A stretch of 64,000 nt of DNA, from positions 210,168,965 to 210,232,964 of the forward strand of contig OX352774.1 of assembly GCA_947095535.1 (NCBI GenBank), written 5' to 3'. The notes under the pieces are model-generated. The model was not told the DNA's origin, made no database searches, and was given only the letters and a program-made list of their open reading frames with translations. Each line of letters starts with the position of its first letter. The first letter of the stretch is position 1. Both the position numbers and the translations under genes were made by a program. Shown piece after piece: positions 12,193-23,759 of the stretch. This DNA is from Poecilobothrus nobilitatus. Lineage: Eukaryota; Arthropoda; Insecta; Diptera; Dolichopodidae.

Positions 12193-15100
12193 TTATATTT
12201 TCGGTTCCCTTGTGATTATAAATGTTCGAATTTCTTGTGCCTTAATTGTGATTTCGAATGGATCTTCATCAGCTGGCGGTAAAATATTTGTATTTTTATT
12301 TAATTGTTTAATTTCAACGATATTTTGAATTGGTTTATGATTTTCCTCAACGTTAAGTTTGTGTTTTAAAATAACTTGGATTTTATCTGCAAAATAATAA
12401 AGTTTTATTTAAAAATAAAAATTATTTGTAGCTGTTTTCATTACTTAAATTCAAAATCTTCTTTGAATCTTCATTAAATTTCAAACGTTTTTTATCTTTT
12501 AACCACATATTTCCATCTAATGTTGTTTCTTTAATATCAATAAAATCAAAATATCTAAAAACATCTTTCAAATTAAATGTTGTAGGTTTAGAATACAGTA
12601 TATCTTCATTGCTTTCCATGATATGTTCAAAGCGTATTAAAATTTCATTTTCATGCCATGGTTCAAATGTTAAAATGTGAACATTTTTGGGTAATGATAA
12701 TGAAAGTCCAACAAACTAAAACAAAATATTATCAAATATATGCATTATTATTGACTATTAATTTACATATTTAAAAAAAAATTACTTACAAGTACATAAT
12801 ATTTTTCTCTGAAATCATTAAAAGTTAAATTTTTTACATTGTCAAAGAAAGTCCAAACTGGTAAATGTTTTTGAATTTGTAAAAATCTTTCATGAGCTTT
12901 TGTTGATGGAGTACGTTGAAGTTTTGATCGTCCTACAACTAAATAATGTTTTCCTCTTGAAACTAAACCTTTCTTATAAGCTCTTTCATTTAATGCTTCA
13001 CCAACACCAAATCCATCATCTTTTAATAATCTCCGATGAACCTTATATTAAAACAAAATGTTAAATAATGAAATATCTTGTAATCCCCAATTATAATTTA
13101 TACACACACCATAATTTCCAATGAACCATCAAAAATACTACTACCACCTTGTGCTCTGTCAACAAGCACAGCCATTCTAGAATAATCATCTTCTAATGCA
13201 ATATTTGTTAATATTGGATAATAATTTCCAGATATTGGTTCGGATACTTTATAATCCCAAGTTTTACGATAATCACGTTTTCTACGTATCATTTGGCGAC
13301 CACTTGAATCAGTATAAAAAACTCCATTTGATTTTATATTAGAATTAAATCTGGTTATAATCTCTTTACCAATACCATCATCAATTGGTATTGATTGAAC
13401 TAACCATTCAAACTCAACATGATTTTCTTCAGCATATAATCGTATCACTTGACTAATATAACTGTTAAATGTTTGACGAACTTCTTGTACAATACTACCC
13501 TCAATAACGTTAATTTTAACATTATCTGTTAATTTTACAGCTTTGGTCCCATTTGGTCGGAAAATATATGCACCAGATGCCCGAAATTTCGCTTGTGTAT
13601 TATTACCATAAAATCCCTTGTAATAAAGAAAATCTTGTTCTAATGAAATATTAATTCCATTACCTATAAGACGTGATAGACGTCCATTATTTCCAAAATA
13701 TAATTTCAAATACTAAAAAAAAACAAAAACAAACAATCATTTTTTAAGATTTATTCAATAATTATGTAATACTAACTTTATTTTTAATAGAGAAAGGACC
13801 AGCTTTTTGCTTAGGTTGTGCGGGCAATTGTGATTCTTTAGCAGTTCTTGTAATATAATACGACTTATAACCAAAAGGTGGAACTTGTTCAGCCAAAAAT
13901 ATAAGTTCAAATGGTACATTAGATTTTCGGAATTTTAAGGACTTAATTTCGTTTGGAATTCTAACTATTTGATTTGAAACTTCAACCCCTGAAATTATAA
14001 TACATTTTATGAATTAAACCAAAAAAAAATATTGTAACTTTTCTATAACTTACCTCTATAATCTTGAACCTTATAAAATATAGTTGGTACAGGTACTCTA
14101 ATATATTCATTAGTTGCATAAGATAAAGGATTATAAATTGTTATTATAAATCTTTCACTTTTTTCTGTAATTTGACATTGACTTATATTTAAAAGTAAAC
14201 AGTTATTAAATTCAAATTTATTAAGCGGTTCATCATTCTTTTTTTCAACGTTTGGATTATATTTAATACTTTCATTCAAATTATTATCATTATATTGATA
14301 CCTATGAAGTTTTTCATAATTTTCATTTGATGGTTGTACTAAATTTTGTAAAAATAATTTTGTATTTTCGGTACATTTATTTATTCCAATATCTATACGT
14401 TTTGCATAATCATCAGCAACTTTTTGTTTTTCTGTACCAGTAACAGCATCATGATGTTGCATAATACCCATTACTTCACGTAAATATTCTAAATTTAAAT
14501 CAATTTTTTTTTGATTTTTTAATTTAATTGGATTAAGAATACTTAATTGTTTACAAACTTGTAAGAAATGATTTGCAATACGTTCATAACGTTTTAAAGT
14601 TGGTCTTGATGTAAAATAACCTGTCCAATATGAATGTTTACTAGATCCATATGGAAAGAAATCATCAGTTTTAATTGGCCATCTTTTTTTTGAATCATGA
14701 AGTGCTTTTAAATAACAAGATGGAGTTGAATAAAATAAATTAAGTTTTGAATTATTTGTTGCTTGTTTTTCATTGCCATATCTAATAATTTATTAAAATA
14801 ATATATTTTATAATGTAAATAAATATTTTTTTTTTTTGAAATACACTTAAAATAAAATATAAAATATATAAAACAAAAATATTTTATTAAGATTATTTAA
14901 AATATAGTGTATAAGTAATAAATTATAAACTACTTTAATAAAATTGTTAAAATGTTAATTTTGTTGGTATGTATATATTAATCCTATCAATCCTTTTAAC
15001 TATAAAAATTTTATTAAAATTATTTTATTTAATCATAAAATATTATTAAAAATTTCATTTTCATAATACATTATTATATATACTTTTAATAATTTACTCC

Positions 15101-17258
15101 TATTAATTTTACGTATACCGAATTTAAAAACAAAGTTAACATAAAATATTCTTAAAGGCAAAATTTTTTCTTTTTTTTTTAATAATGGTCAACAATTTTG
15201 ATTAATGACCAATTTATTAAACTTTATTAACCTTTCAACAATTATAGATTATTTTACTTTTTTGTTTTAAGTTTAAATACTTTAATATCACCTACTGTAT
15301 TAATTTATCCAAATTTTTAAAATAATAACCAGCTCTCATATAGGTAAAATCACCACCCATTGTTAAAATAACATTATTTGTACGAAAATGTTTAGCTTGC
15401 TTTTGAATAAAATCGAAATATCCATACACCTTAAAATTTTTTAAATTAAAAAGTTAGTAAGTATAGAATTTTTTTTTTTTTATCAAAATTAAAAATTAAA
15501 ATCTTACTACACAGATTGATAATTTAATTTAATATTTACTATTGATAATTTAATTTAAAAAAAAAACAAATATTTTTTTAATAAAAAATATTATTTATGC
15601 AATTTTGTTCTGCGATAACATGTCAGAGGTATTTTCATTTTTTAACAATTTTAAAAACGATTTAAAAAAAAAATAAACAGGAGTTTAAAATTTAATAAAA
15701 AAAATTAAAAGAAACTTTTTATAATTAAATTAGAATATTAAATAAATATAAAATTTATACATACTCTTCTATCAACATTATTTCGTCTACTATTAACATC
15801 ATCAATAATAGGTTGATCGGCACATAAAATATCGAAACAAAAACCTGGCGGTGGTTGATATTGATTATAAAGTGCTCCAGTAAATAAATCTGATGATTCT
15901 CCTATTTAATACAATTATGTAAATTTAATTTTAAATTTTATAATAATTATTAACTTGTAAATTTAATTGTTTAATTATTAACTTGTAATAACTTGTTTAA
16001 TCAATTAAAGACAATTACCTAAATCATCATTTGCTTTCCATATCATTTCCATTGTTTTTGTTTTTAAACGTTGTAATTTATCATCTTTATCTAAACGACC
16101 AAAAAATAAACCATCATAACCCATTTGTGCAAACATTGAAGCTTGTTCTTTTGAATGACCAAAAGGATCAATTTGCCATCCTATTTTAGGTCTACCACAT
16201 TCTCCAAATGTATCATTTAAATGTCTTTAAAAAGTAAAAATATTCAAAAAATTTTCAAATCTCAAATAATTTCAAGTTTCAATAATAAATAATTTGATAA
16301 TATTTAAAAAAAAAATCAATTATATTTAATGACAATATAATTCTTTACTTCAATCCTAATCCGAATTGATCTATAATACTTTGATAATGTGCTGTCGCTT
16401 CATCATTCATACTCCATGCACCACCAATAAATTCTAATCTACCTTCATTAACTAAAATTTTTACCTTATTCTGAAGTTTTTTTGTTTGTTTTTTCCACCA
16501 TTTAAAGAAAAATGCCGATTCAACATAAATAAATCTATAATTTAAAAAAAAAAATACTAGTATCGCAATATGTAAATACTTTATATATCATAATATAACG
16601 TACACCCCATATTCCTACCAGGAAACAGGGCTTATAGCTACCTGGCACATTTATGTACCACAGTACCTGAATATAAATAAATAAATAAATAAAATTACTT
16701 TTTCTTTTCATCATTTAAAAGTTCTTGAATCACTGAATCAATAATATATTGAACACCAGCTTTTTGTATATTAGTTGCACTTCCATAATAATATTGATCT
16801 ACAGTTTTTAACCAACCGACATCATCATGAGTATGTGGAACAATATGAACATTTATCATACCTTCCTTTGGCACTGGGCAACTCTTTAAAGTTTATTTAC
16901 AGAAACAAATTTATTTTAATATTTAAAAATTTTGAAATTTAAATTTTAAAAAATGTTACAATGTTAGAAAAAAAAGGGAATATTAAATAACACATATTTA
17001 AAATAATTAATTATACTTTACTTTAATTAATTTTTTTTTTTTGAGTATTTTAATTCTTAACTTACACCTTAGTTAATAATTTTTATTATAAATATACATA
17101 CATACATATATATATATACATATCTTTTTTTATTTTTTTTTTTTTTGAATATTTTTTACCTTATAACCACATTTTTTATCGTTATAATTTTTATATGATC
17201 TTCCATTTATAAAATACAATGAAACAATAATAAACGATAAAATTAACAATAATTTCAT
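12193..17258 (-). CDS. lysosomal alpha-mannosidase, gene 1 (GH38)
   Basis: Secreted/lysosomal glycosidase trimming alpha-mannose from N-glycans. Minus-strand exons in order: 17258-17160, 16883-16699, 16534-16349, 16224-16019, 15901-15765, 15429-15296, 14781-14054, 13988-13777, 13712-13110, 13041-12790, 12715-12445, 12386-12193. With this set all phases fit and 1068 residues result. Visible: signal peptide [16 protein letters not shown]; zinc/active-site motif [11 protein letters not shown]; nucleophile motif QIDPFGHS; catalytic-acid motif [18 protein letters not shown]-terminal GH38 beta domains. Oddity: the donor that ends exon 11 in gene 2 is destroyed here, so a GTAATG 9 nt upstream was used in this model. 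If that donor is not used, the frame reads through to a stop at 12422 and loses about 64 residues. Only one version of exon 6 is present. It may be functional or in early decay. Confidence 0.88.
16594..16694 (+). mobile_element. SINE family A-like 3' fragment in intron of mannosidase gene 1
   Basis: Holds CACATTTATGTACCACAGTACC and ends in (TAAA)n. The minus-strand copy of SINE A at 34476-34624, read as sense, has a similar CACATTTATGTGGCACAGATG just before its tail. The block is absent from the same intron in gene 2 (about 32973-33056), so it is a copy-specific insertion. Confidence 0.6.
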
Positions 17259-18741
17259 TTTTAATATTTCATTAATTATACTTTAATTTAATTTTTAATT
17301 TCCATTAATTTTTTTTTTTTTTTTGTATTTTTAAAAAAAAAAACGTTACCTTCTAGTTCGAAAATCAATTACAAACTAAAATATAACAGTAAAACAGAGG
17401 TGGTAGAGTTCTTACAGTCATGGGCATTAACAATAATAATGTATGATTTAAAACAAATAAAATATTTGTGGTAATAAAAAAATTTCATTATATGTACCTA
17501 TCAAGATTTTATTTTTTTAATAATTTATTATAGCATTATGATAAAACGGTTACGAATTTTAAAAAATCTTTATAAAATCCTTTTAAAAGTATAATCGATT
17601 AAAATCGATATAATGTATGGTTATAATTGATGAAAAGTATATGATTTTCATAAGATTCGCATGTTAAAAATGTTCGATATAAGTTTTTAAAACTTTTATT
17701 CAATTTTATCCAAATAATAAATTTAAAATATTTTTTAAATTGAGTTATGTGTCACATATTCTCTCAATCATATAGAAATATAAAATTTTCAATAAGATCT
17801 ATAAATAATGTGTACTTATTATAAGATCTATCTTATATTGTACCCTAGTTGTAACCTAGACGAAGTACTCTATATTTTTGCATAGGATCTTTATGATACA
17901 TATTCCGAAATGTAACAATATTGAAGGTTAAATTTTTATATATATGTTTAAAAACAAATCCTATTAATATTAAGAAATTATATATTAAATAAATATTAAT
18001 TTAATTAAACTTAATTTAAAAATCCAAATTAAATATTTTTTTTTATCAATAATCTTTTCTCTCAAAATTAAAAATCATTAAAAAAAAAAAAAATTAAAAT
18101 AAAATTGATTCATTATATACCTACATTTACAACATCATTATACAACACTGCTTTACAACACCATTATACAACATCAGTTTATACACTGCCCTGATTCAAT
18201 ATTTATAAAGAAAATTGAAAATTAAGAAGAAAGAATTAAAAACCGACATTTGTTTTATTTTTTTTTTTTCTGAAATTTTAAATGTACATCTTTTTCATAT
18301 AACTTTTGTTCTATGTATATATTTTTCAATAATATTAATATGTATAAATTGTTTATAAGATTAAAAAAAAAAAAATTGTGTCCACATTATAGATAGTATG
18401 TATTTCATTTAGGAATATTTTATTTAAGCTTTTTAAACTTTGAGTTTATTCAAATAATAAATTTTTCAATTTTAAAATTTATATATATGTACATACTATA
18501 TTTTTGTACATGTAAATTATACCCAGTTTTTCTATAAGGAGTCGGTTTTCCCAAAAAAAAACATAAAGAATTAGTGTATTATTAGAAGCAAGACAACAAA
18601 GAAAAGTTTTGTCACAATTGAAAAGAATTAATGAAGAGATTTGACAAAGTGGAAAAAACTTTTTAATACCGTATGCCAGATTTAAAAAGAATTTAAAAGA
18701 ATAAGAAGAAAATATTTATTAGAACATTTTGTTAATCATAG

Positions 18742-19246
18742 TTTTTATACCCTACATATTAAGTATAGGGTATATTAACTTTGGTATGGTGTTTGTAACC
18801 ACCAAAAGGAAGCGAATTAGATATTATTGTAACCATTAGGAAGCGAATTATGATAGAAACTTCAAATTTGTTACTAGGGTGTTGTTTCCTGAATCCCTGA
18901 TTTGTCCAAAATTTGAGATGAATTGGAGTAGCTGTTCGGTTACCTCCCACACAACTCCCAAAACGTAACAAACATATCTTCAAAATTAATAAAGATTAAA
19001 GAAATTAATAAAGATATCTATTCTGTTCTGATAATGTCTCTAAAATTTGGGATGAATTGGGGAGGTGGTCCGGGTGCCTTCACACACTTTCCAAGACCTA
19101 ACAAGCATATCTTCGAATTTAATAAAGATAGAAACCTGAAATTTTGTACAAAGGTTGTTATTTTTTTAGCTTATATTAAATACCTAACTAAAATAACTTA
19201 TGAATTTTTAATTTAATTTGAATTTTTTGGGTGTAGGGTATAAAAA
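18742..19246. mobile_element. 505-bp element with 15-bp terminal inverted repeats, copy-specific
   Basis: Ends are perfect 15-bp inverted repeats, TTTTTATACCCTACA (18742-18756) and its complement at 19232-19246. Inside are two related blocks about 138 bp apart, each reading AAAATTTGRGATGAATTGG and later AACAAGCATATCTTCGAA or a near variant. The corresponding place in unit 2 (about 35365) has no such block, so it inserted in unit 1 after duplication or was lost from unit 2. It has no coding capacity and looks like a MITE or other non-autonomous DNA element. The small ORFs in it are not genes. Confidence 0.7.
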
Positions 19247-19409
19247 AGTCGGTTACATAGACTTACTGTTACATTTACTTCTTTTTTTTTATAGAAAAGG
19301 TAATTTTAATACATGTATTTAAATAAGTACCTTAAACTAAGGCTAAATGACTGAAAAATGTTTAGTTCCGAAGGATTTTGAAATTATGTACATATATGTA
19401 TATTGTATA

Positions 19410-19520
19410 TGTATAGACGAAAAAAGGGGCAACCTTGATTTTGTAACCAACTTTAAAATTCCTCCTAAGTTCTAATATAGTCTATTGCATGGACAAATAT
19501 ATAAATATACATAATGTTAT
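19410..19520 (+). repeat. repeat family E, dispersed monomer (unit 1)
   Basis: Contains CTTGATTTTGTAACCAACTTTAAAATTCCTCC-type sequence (shortened here), matching the ~85-bp array at 40137-40525. The same monomer sits at the equivalent place in unit 2 (about 35525-35635), so it predates the duplication. Confidence 0.55.
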
Positions 19521-20603
19521 GGGGAATTATGTCTTAATTCTTAGGAAACTTTTGGCTCATTCGTTAAGGTTATAATATCCCGGGTAGTTTTGGCTCGTTT
19601 CTTAAGCCAAAAGTCCCTAGGGGACTTTTAACTCCGGGACTTTTAGCATATCATCATATATACATATACAAAATTCATACATTTATTTGGCTTAATTTTT
19701 TATATACTTCTCAATGAATTTTTGGCAACTTTTTTGGCAACTTTTTGATAATAACTAAAAAATTATTTCAAAAATTATACAAATTATTTATTAATATATA
19801 CATATCTTTTCATCTCATATTAAATCAAATTTTAAATATCAAGCCATTTAGATCTAAGAAAAAAAAGGAAGAACATTTTAGATGTATAGCATCTAATATA
19901 AAATAATAAAGTTTCAATTTATAACAGATTATATACATATATATATAATCGCGTCATATAGATATAAACGCGTCAAAAACAGTTAAAAGAATTATAACTA
20001 GTAGCTTATAGTCTGCAGTAACATGTAAAATTTAAAGAATAAAAAATAAATAATAAAACAGCTAATAGTAAATAAAATGTTTACCCACAGGTAACTAAAG
20101 TACGAGTATTTATTTTATCTACATTTTAAGTCAATATATAGTCATAATAATAAATACTTTATTAATATTAATATATAAGTAAAAACAACATAATATTTTT
20201 ATTTTTTTTATAGATCAGTTTAATGATTGGTAATAGTTTTATTTTATTTTAGTTTTTTATTTTTTTTTTTAATTATTAATTAAATTATCTTCTAATATAT
20301 TGTAAATGTTAAATGGTATCTGATAGTTTAACCTAAAAGATAGATGGATAGTTTAATCAATAAGGAGAGTTTAATCAAAAATTTAATATTTTTTCGGTGT
20401 CAAAAGTATAGATGTCTCTTGAGGCACTTAAAAGTAAAATTTTAATCAAAAATGTAATATTGTGCTTTGAGAAACAGAGTACTTAAGAGATCTAGGTACT
20501 TAAATGAGAAGCATTTAAGCGAGTATACTTGTATGCAAATCTCAGAAAATTTTGAAATGTCAAAATTTCTGGTTTCTAAAACCAAAAGGGTACTTATCCG
20601 AAA

Positions 20604-20627
20604 CATACTTAAGTGAGTTTTACTGTA
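20604..20627 (-). mobile_element. possible pogo/Tc1-like transposon end
   Basis: The complement reads TA then CAGTAAAACTCACTTAAGTA, the style of a pogo/Tc1-type terminal repeat beside a TA target. Related TACTTAAG and ATTTAAGCGAG blocks occur inward at 20480-20530. No partner end or transposase was found, so the call is tentative. Confidence 0.35.
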
Positions 20628-21994
20628 ATAGGATTTTAGTTTGTATTATATACTCTTAGATGTTTACATATAAGAAATGAATATTAAGTTATTTAAATAA
20701 CTTAGTTATATTAAATTTTAAAAGTCTAAAAGTTTCAGCTTTTAAAATATATACAAATTGTCAGCTCAAAAAACAAGTTGAGGTTATTACAAAAAAAAAT
20801 AATTTTAATTATTGATCTAAAATTTTGAAATCACAAAGAATATATTATACATAAGTCTGAGTTCATTTCTGATAATATATTATTATAACTTAAATAGCAA
20901 TAAACATTTGTAACAACATTTGAAATTATTTATATTTGTATATACAATTTCAAAAGAAATTAATAATTTAATAATTTACAGCAGCTAAAAAAAAATGAGC
21001 AAAAAAATATGTTCTTTAAATTTTAAATCATTTTTTCTTTTTTTTATATAAAAAATGTTTGTATAAATAAATACATATTTTTTTATAAATTAGTATAATA
21101 TCTCTGCAAAATGTTTAAAATATTTATTCTTTTGGTTTACTTTGAAATATTTATAAGAACTGCAAAAATAAATCTTAAGATACAATATCTATAATGTTGA
21201 GTTGCACGCTTTCTATTCTAGTTAGCCTTTTTCAAATCTTATAAAGTAATAATTAAAAGAAACGAAAAAATGAGTATTATTTAAAGCTTTTGTCATTTGT
21301 CGTTTATCATTTCCAAAAACTCCAAATATACATAACACCATTAAATAAATTTTGGAGAAGAACTCTAACAATTATTTTGTTTAATATTAACAAAAACAGC
21401 TCAGATATAATCTAAAGAATTATATCTGAGAAATTTTTCTAACTTAAACGAAGACATTTACATTAAATCTAGATTACATTCATTAATTTAATCATATAAT
21501 TTCAAAATATTTTTAGTGTTATATTGAAATTTGACTCGTTTTTTGAAATTTTATTAACTTTAAGATATCATATAATAATATTAATTTAAAAAAATGTACG
21601 TTTGTAAATGTGTAAGTTTTCAAATCAATTCTAGTTATTTGAATAGTTTTAGACAATGTATTTTTTGTCTTAAAGAGCAAATCTTTCAATTTTAAAAAGT
21701 TATGACTTACGAGTTCAATGATTAGCTGAAGATAATAACAATCCAACAAATAAAGCATCATTTTCTTTTTTTTTAAGATTGTTATTATTTCTTTCCATTT
21801 TACACAATCATACTTTCGTTACATTAAAGACATACATAGACCCATTTATAATTTTTTAGTACCTAATTAGTACCCGTGAATATTGGGAAATATTTTAAAG
21901 TCCGGTAGTATGTAAATTACTGTTTAATTTTTTAACAATAATAAGAAACAATTTAACCGATATTGTTTATAAAAATTAACAGCGGTAATTAATT

Positions 21995-22175
21995 TTACAA
22001 AATTTCAGATGTCTCGCCTTTTTATGAACATATATATTTCGCAGCTACTCGAACCTGTTTTCTTAGAATAAATAATTGCTAACCTGTCTGTCTGAAGTTT
22101 GAATTGCTAACCTAATTTTATCATTTTATTAGTTAAAGTTAGAAAAGTATTAGATTTTAAGCTAAGTATTAGATA
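21995..22175 (+). repeat. dispersed repeat family D, second copy
   Basis: Shares AAATTTCAGATGTCTCGCC, ATATATTTCGCAGCTACTCGAA, GCTAACCTAATTTT and AAGCTAAGTATTA with 11985-12150, in the same orientation. This 3' part is shared only by these two copies. It may be the beginning of duplicated unit 2, later separated from mannosidase gene 2 by transposon insertions. Confidence 0.65.
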
Positions 22176-22518
22176 TTAGAAGCATTCTCTATCAACTTCA
22201 TATTAGTAAATAATAAGATATTCGAGGTGTTATTTTAAAAATCTGACATTGCGCCGTAAAATATGCTTTCCCATTAAACCAAAAAAAAGTAAGTGAGAAT
22301 GTCTCTTATAATTTTGTTTTTTTTTTGTTATTCTGTTCTGTTATGTACGTTTTGTTACTACTACCGACTATCGTAGGTACCATACTACTGTAATGTAAAT
22401 ATGACATGTGTTGTTTATGTTTTTTATTATTAATATAATGTATAGGTTTTATCGTAGAAAAATCGTAAAAAATATGTAATTACTGATGTTCAAAGCTTGA
22501 AACGGAATTTATAATACC

Positions 22519-22569
22519 AAAGATTATATAAGTAGTATAAGATGTTGAATTACGAACAAAATTTTGTCA
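22519..22569 (+). repeat. left terminal inverted repeat of P-like element
   Basis: 51 bp beginning AAAGATTATATAAGTAGTAT. It differs from the complement of the right repeat at four positions. Confidence 0.92.
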
Positions 22570-23759
22570 AATGAAAACAGTTTTTAACTTAATTCTTATG
22601 TTGCTAAATTATTTTGTATCGCAACGTTTGATAAATAATTGAAATTAGCATGTTGCCAAAATTAAAATTTTCTAATGTTTATGCAATTTATTTTGTTGGT
22701 ACTATAAGATAATATATTATTATATTATGATTATCATACTATTGCACGTACACATACATATTATATATGCAAATTATGTTTCAATAAATTCAAGTATGTA
22801 CATATATTTCTTTTTTTGCTACAAAAATGTTGCTGAAAGTTTATATTACTTCAAAATGAATTATTTTAATGTTCAAAACGATAACATACATATTAACATA
22901 TCTATCTATTTTTACACATTCATTAAAAAATTTTAATTTTTTTTAAAAAAGTGTACGGAAAGGGTATACCATGAAAACTCCTTTAAAATAATATATTAGT
23001 GCTTTTTTTAAATAAATCATTAATTATAAAAAAATGTTGACAACATTTGCTATTGTATAACCAGACTAGACACATATCAAATATATAGATCATTTTCACC
23101 AATACTAATGAATTTTTTTTCGATTGTAGAATTTTACTATATACATATTTTCATTCATTTCATATTTGTCATTTTTTTATCAGATTTGGATCAGATAAGT
23201 TTGTATGTAATATTGTAATATGCCATGATATTCTTTTTTAAATAGCTAATCAAAGAAAATATTTGACTATAATAAAAAAAATATGACTATAATAAAAATA
23301 AAAAATAAAACTAATCTAAAATAAAAAAAAACTCATATTGATAATTAAATTAATATGAATTATTAAATAACTCATAACAATTTATAATCCTAATTGATTT
23401 TAATAATCATAACTTTTTAATCATAACTGATTTTTTATACTTACCTCTCGTACCAAATTTGTGAAAGTTAGGCGTCTTAATGAGGACACTTGAAAACGTA
23501 TTTAGTCGTTCTTTAAGGCTATGTGGCATATAGACCTTTCTTAATAGAAAATATTTTTTTACAAATTTATAAGAATATATTGTTATACAATATTCAACCT
23601 AATATACGTAAAATTTTGTTGTATGTTAAATAAAATAAAAAAATCAGTTTTTTTTTAAAACTTAAATACAATTTTTTAAATTCAAAATAAGCACTTTAAA
23701 ATAATTTTAATAAAAACAAAATATAGATCATGGATTTAAAAAAAAATAGAAATTAGAAA

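Larger units (their letters stand above)
12145..20350. repeat. tandem segmental duplication, unit 1
   Basis: About 8.2 kb, repeated in the same orientation at about 28388-36488. Similarity runs through exons, introns, the 5' flank and about 3 kb of upstream non-coding DNA. It ends abruptly after GATAGATGGATA at about 20350 (unit 2: about 36488). Over one 203-residue exon I counted 9 amino-acid differences between units, and over another 142-residue stretch 2. Unit 1 carries insertions absent from unit 2 (about 16594-16694 and 18742-19246). It lacks an exon that unit 2 has (31311-31444). Confidence 0.93.
17259..22509. other. intergenic region upstream of mannosidase gene 1
   Basis: From 17259 to about 20350 this is the non-coding upstream half of the duplicated unit. 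It contains the copy-specific element 18742-19246 and family E monomers near 19420-19520. From 20350 to 22509 it is spacer, with a possible pogo-like end (20604-20627) and a family D copy (21995-22175). No gene recognised. Confidence 0.75.

Noticed and set aside
18759..19216. Two small ORFs (minus and plus)
   Set aside because: Both lie in the repeated blocks of the 505-bp inverted-repeat element and share no protein family.
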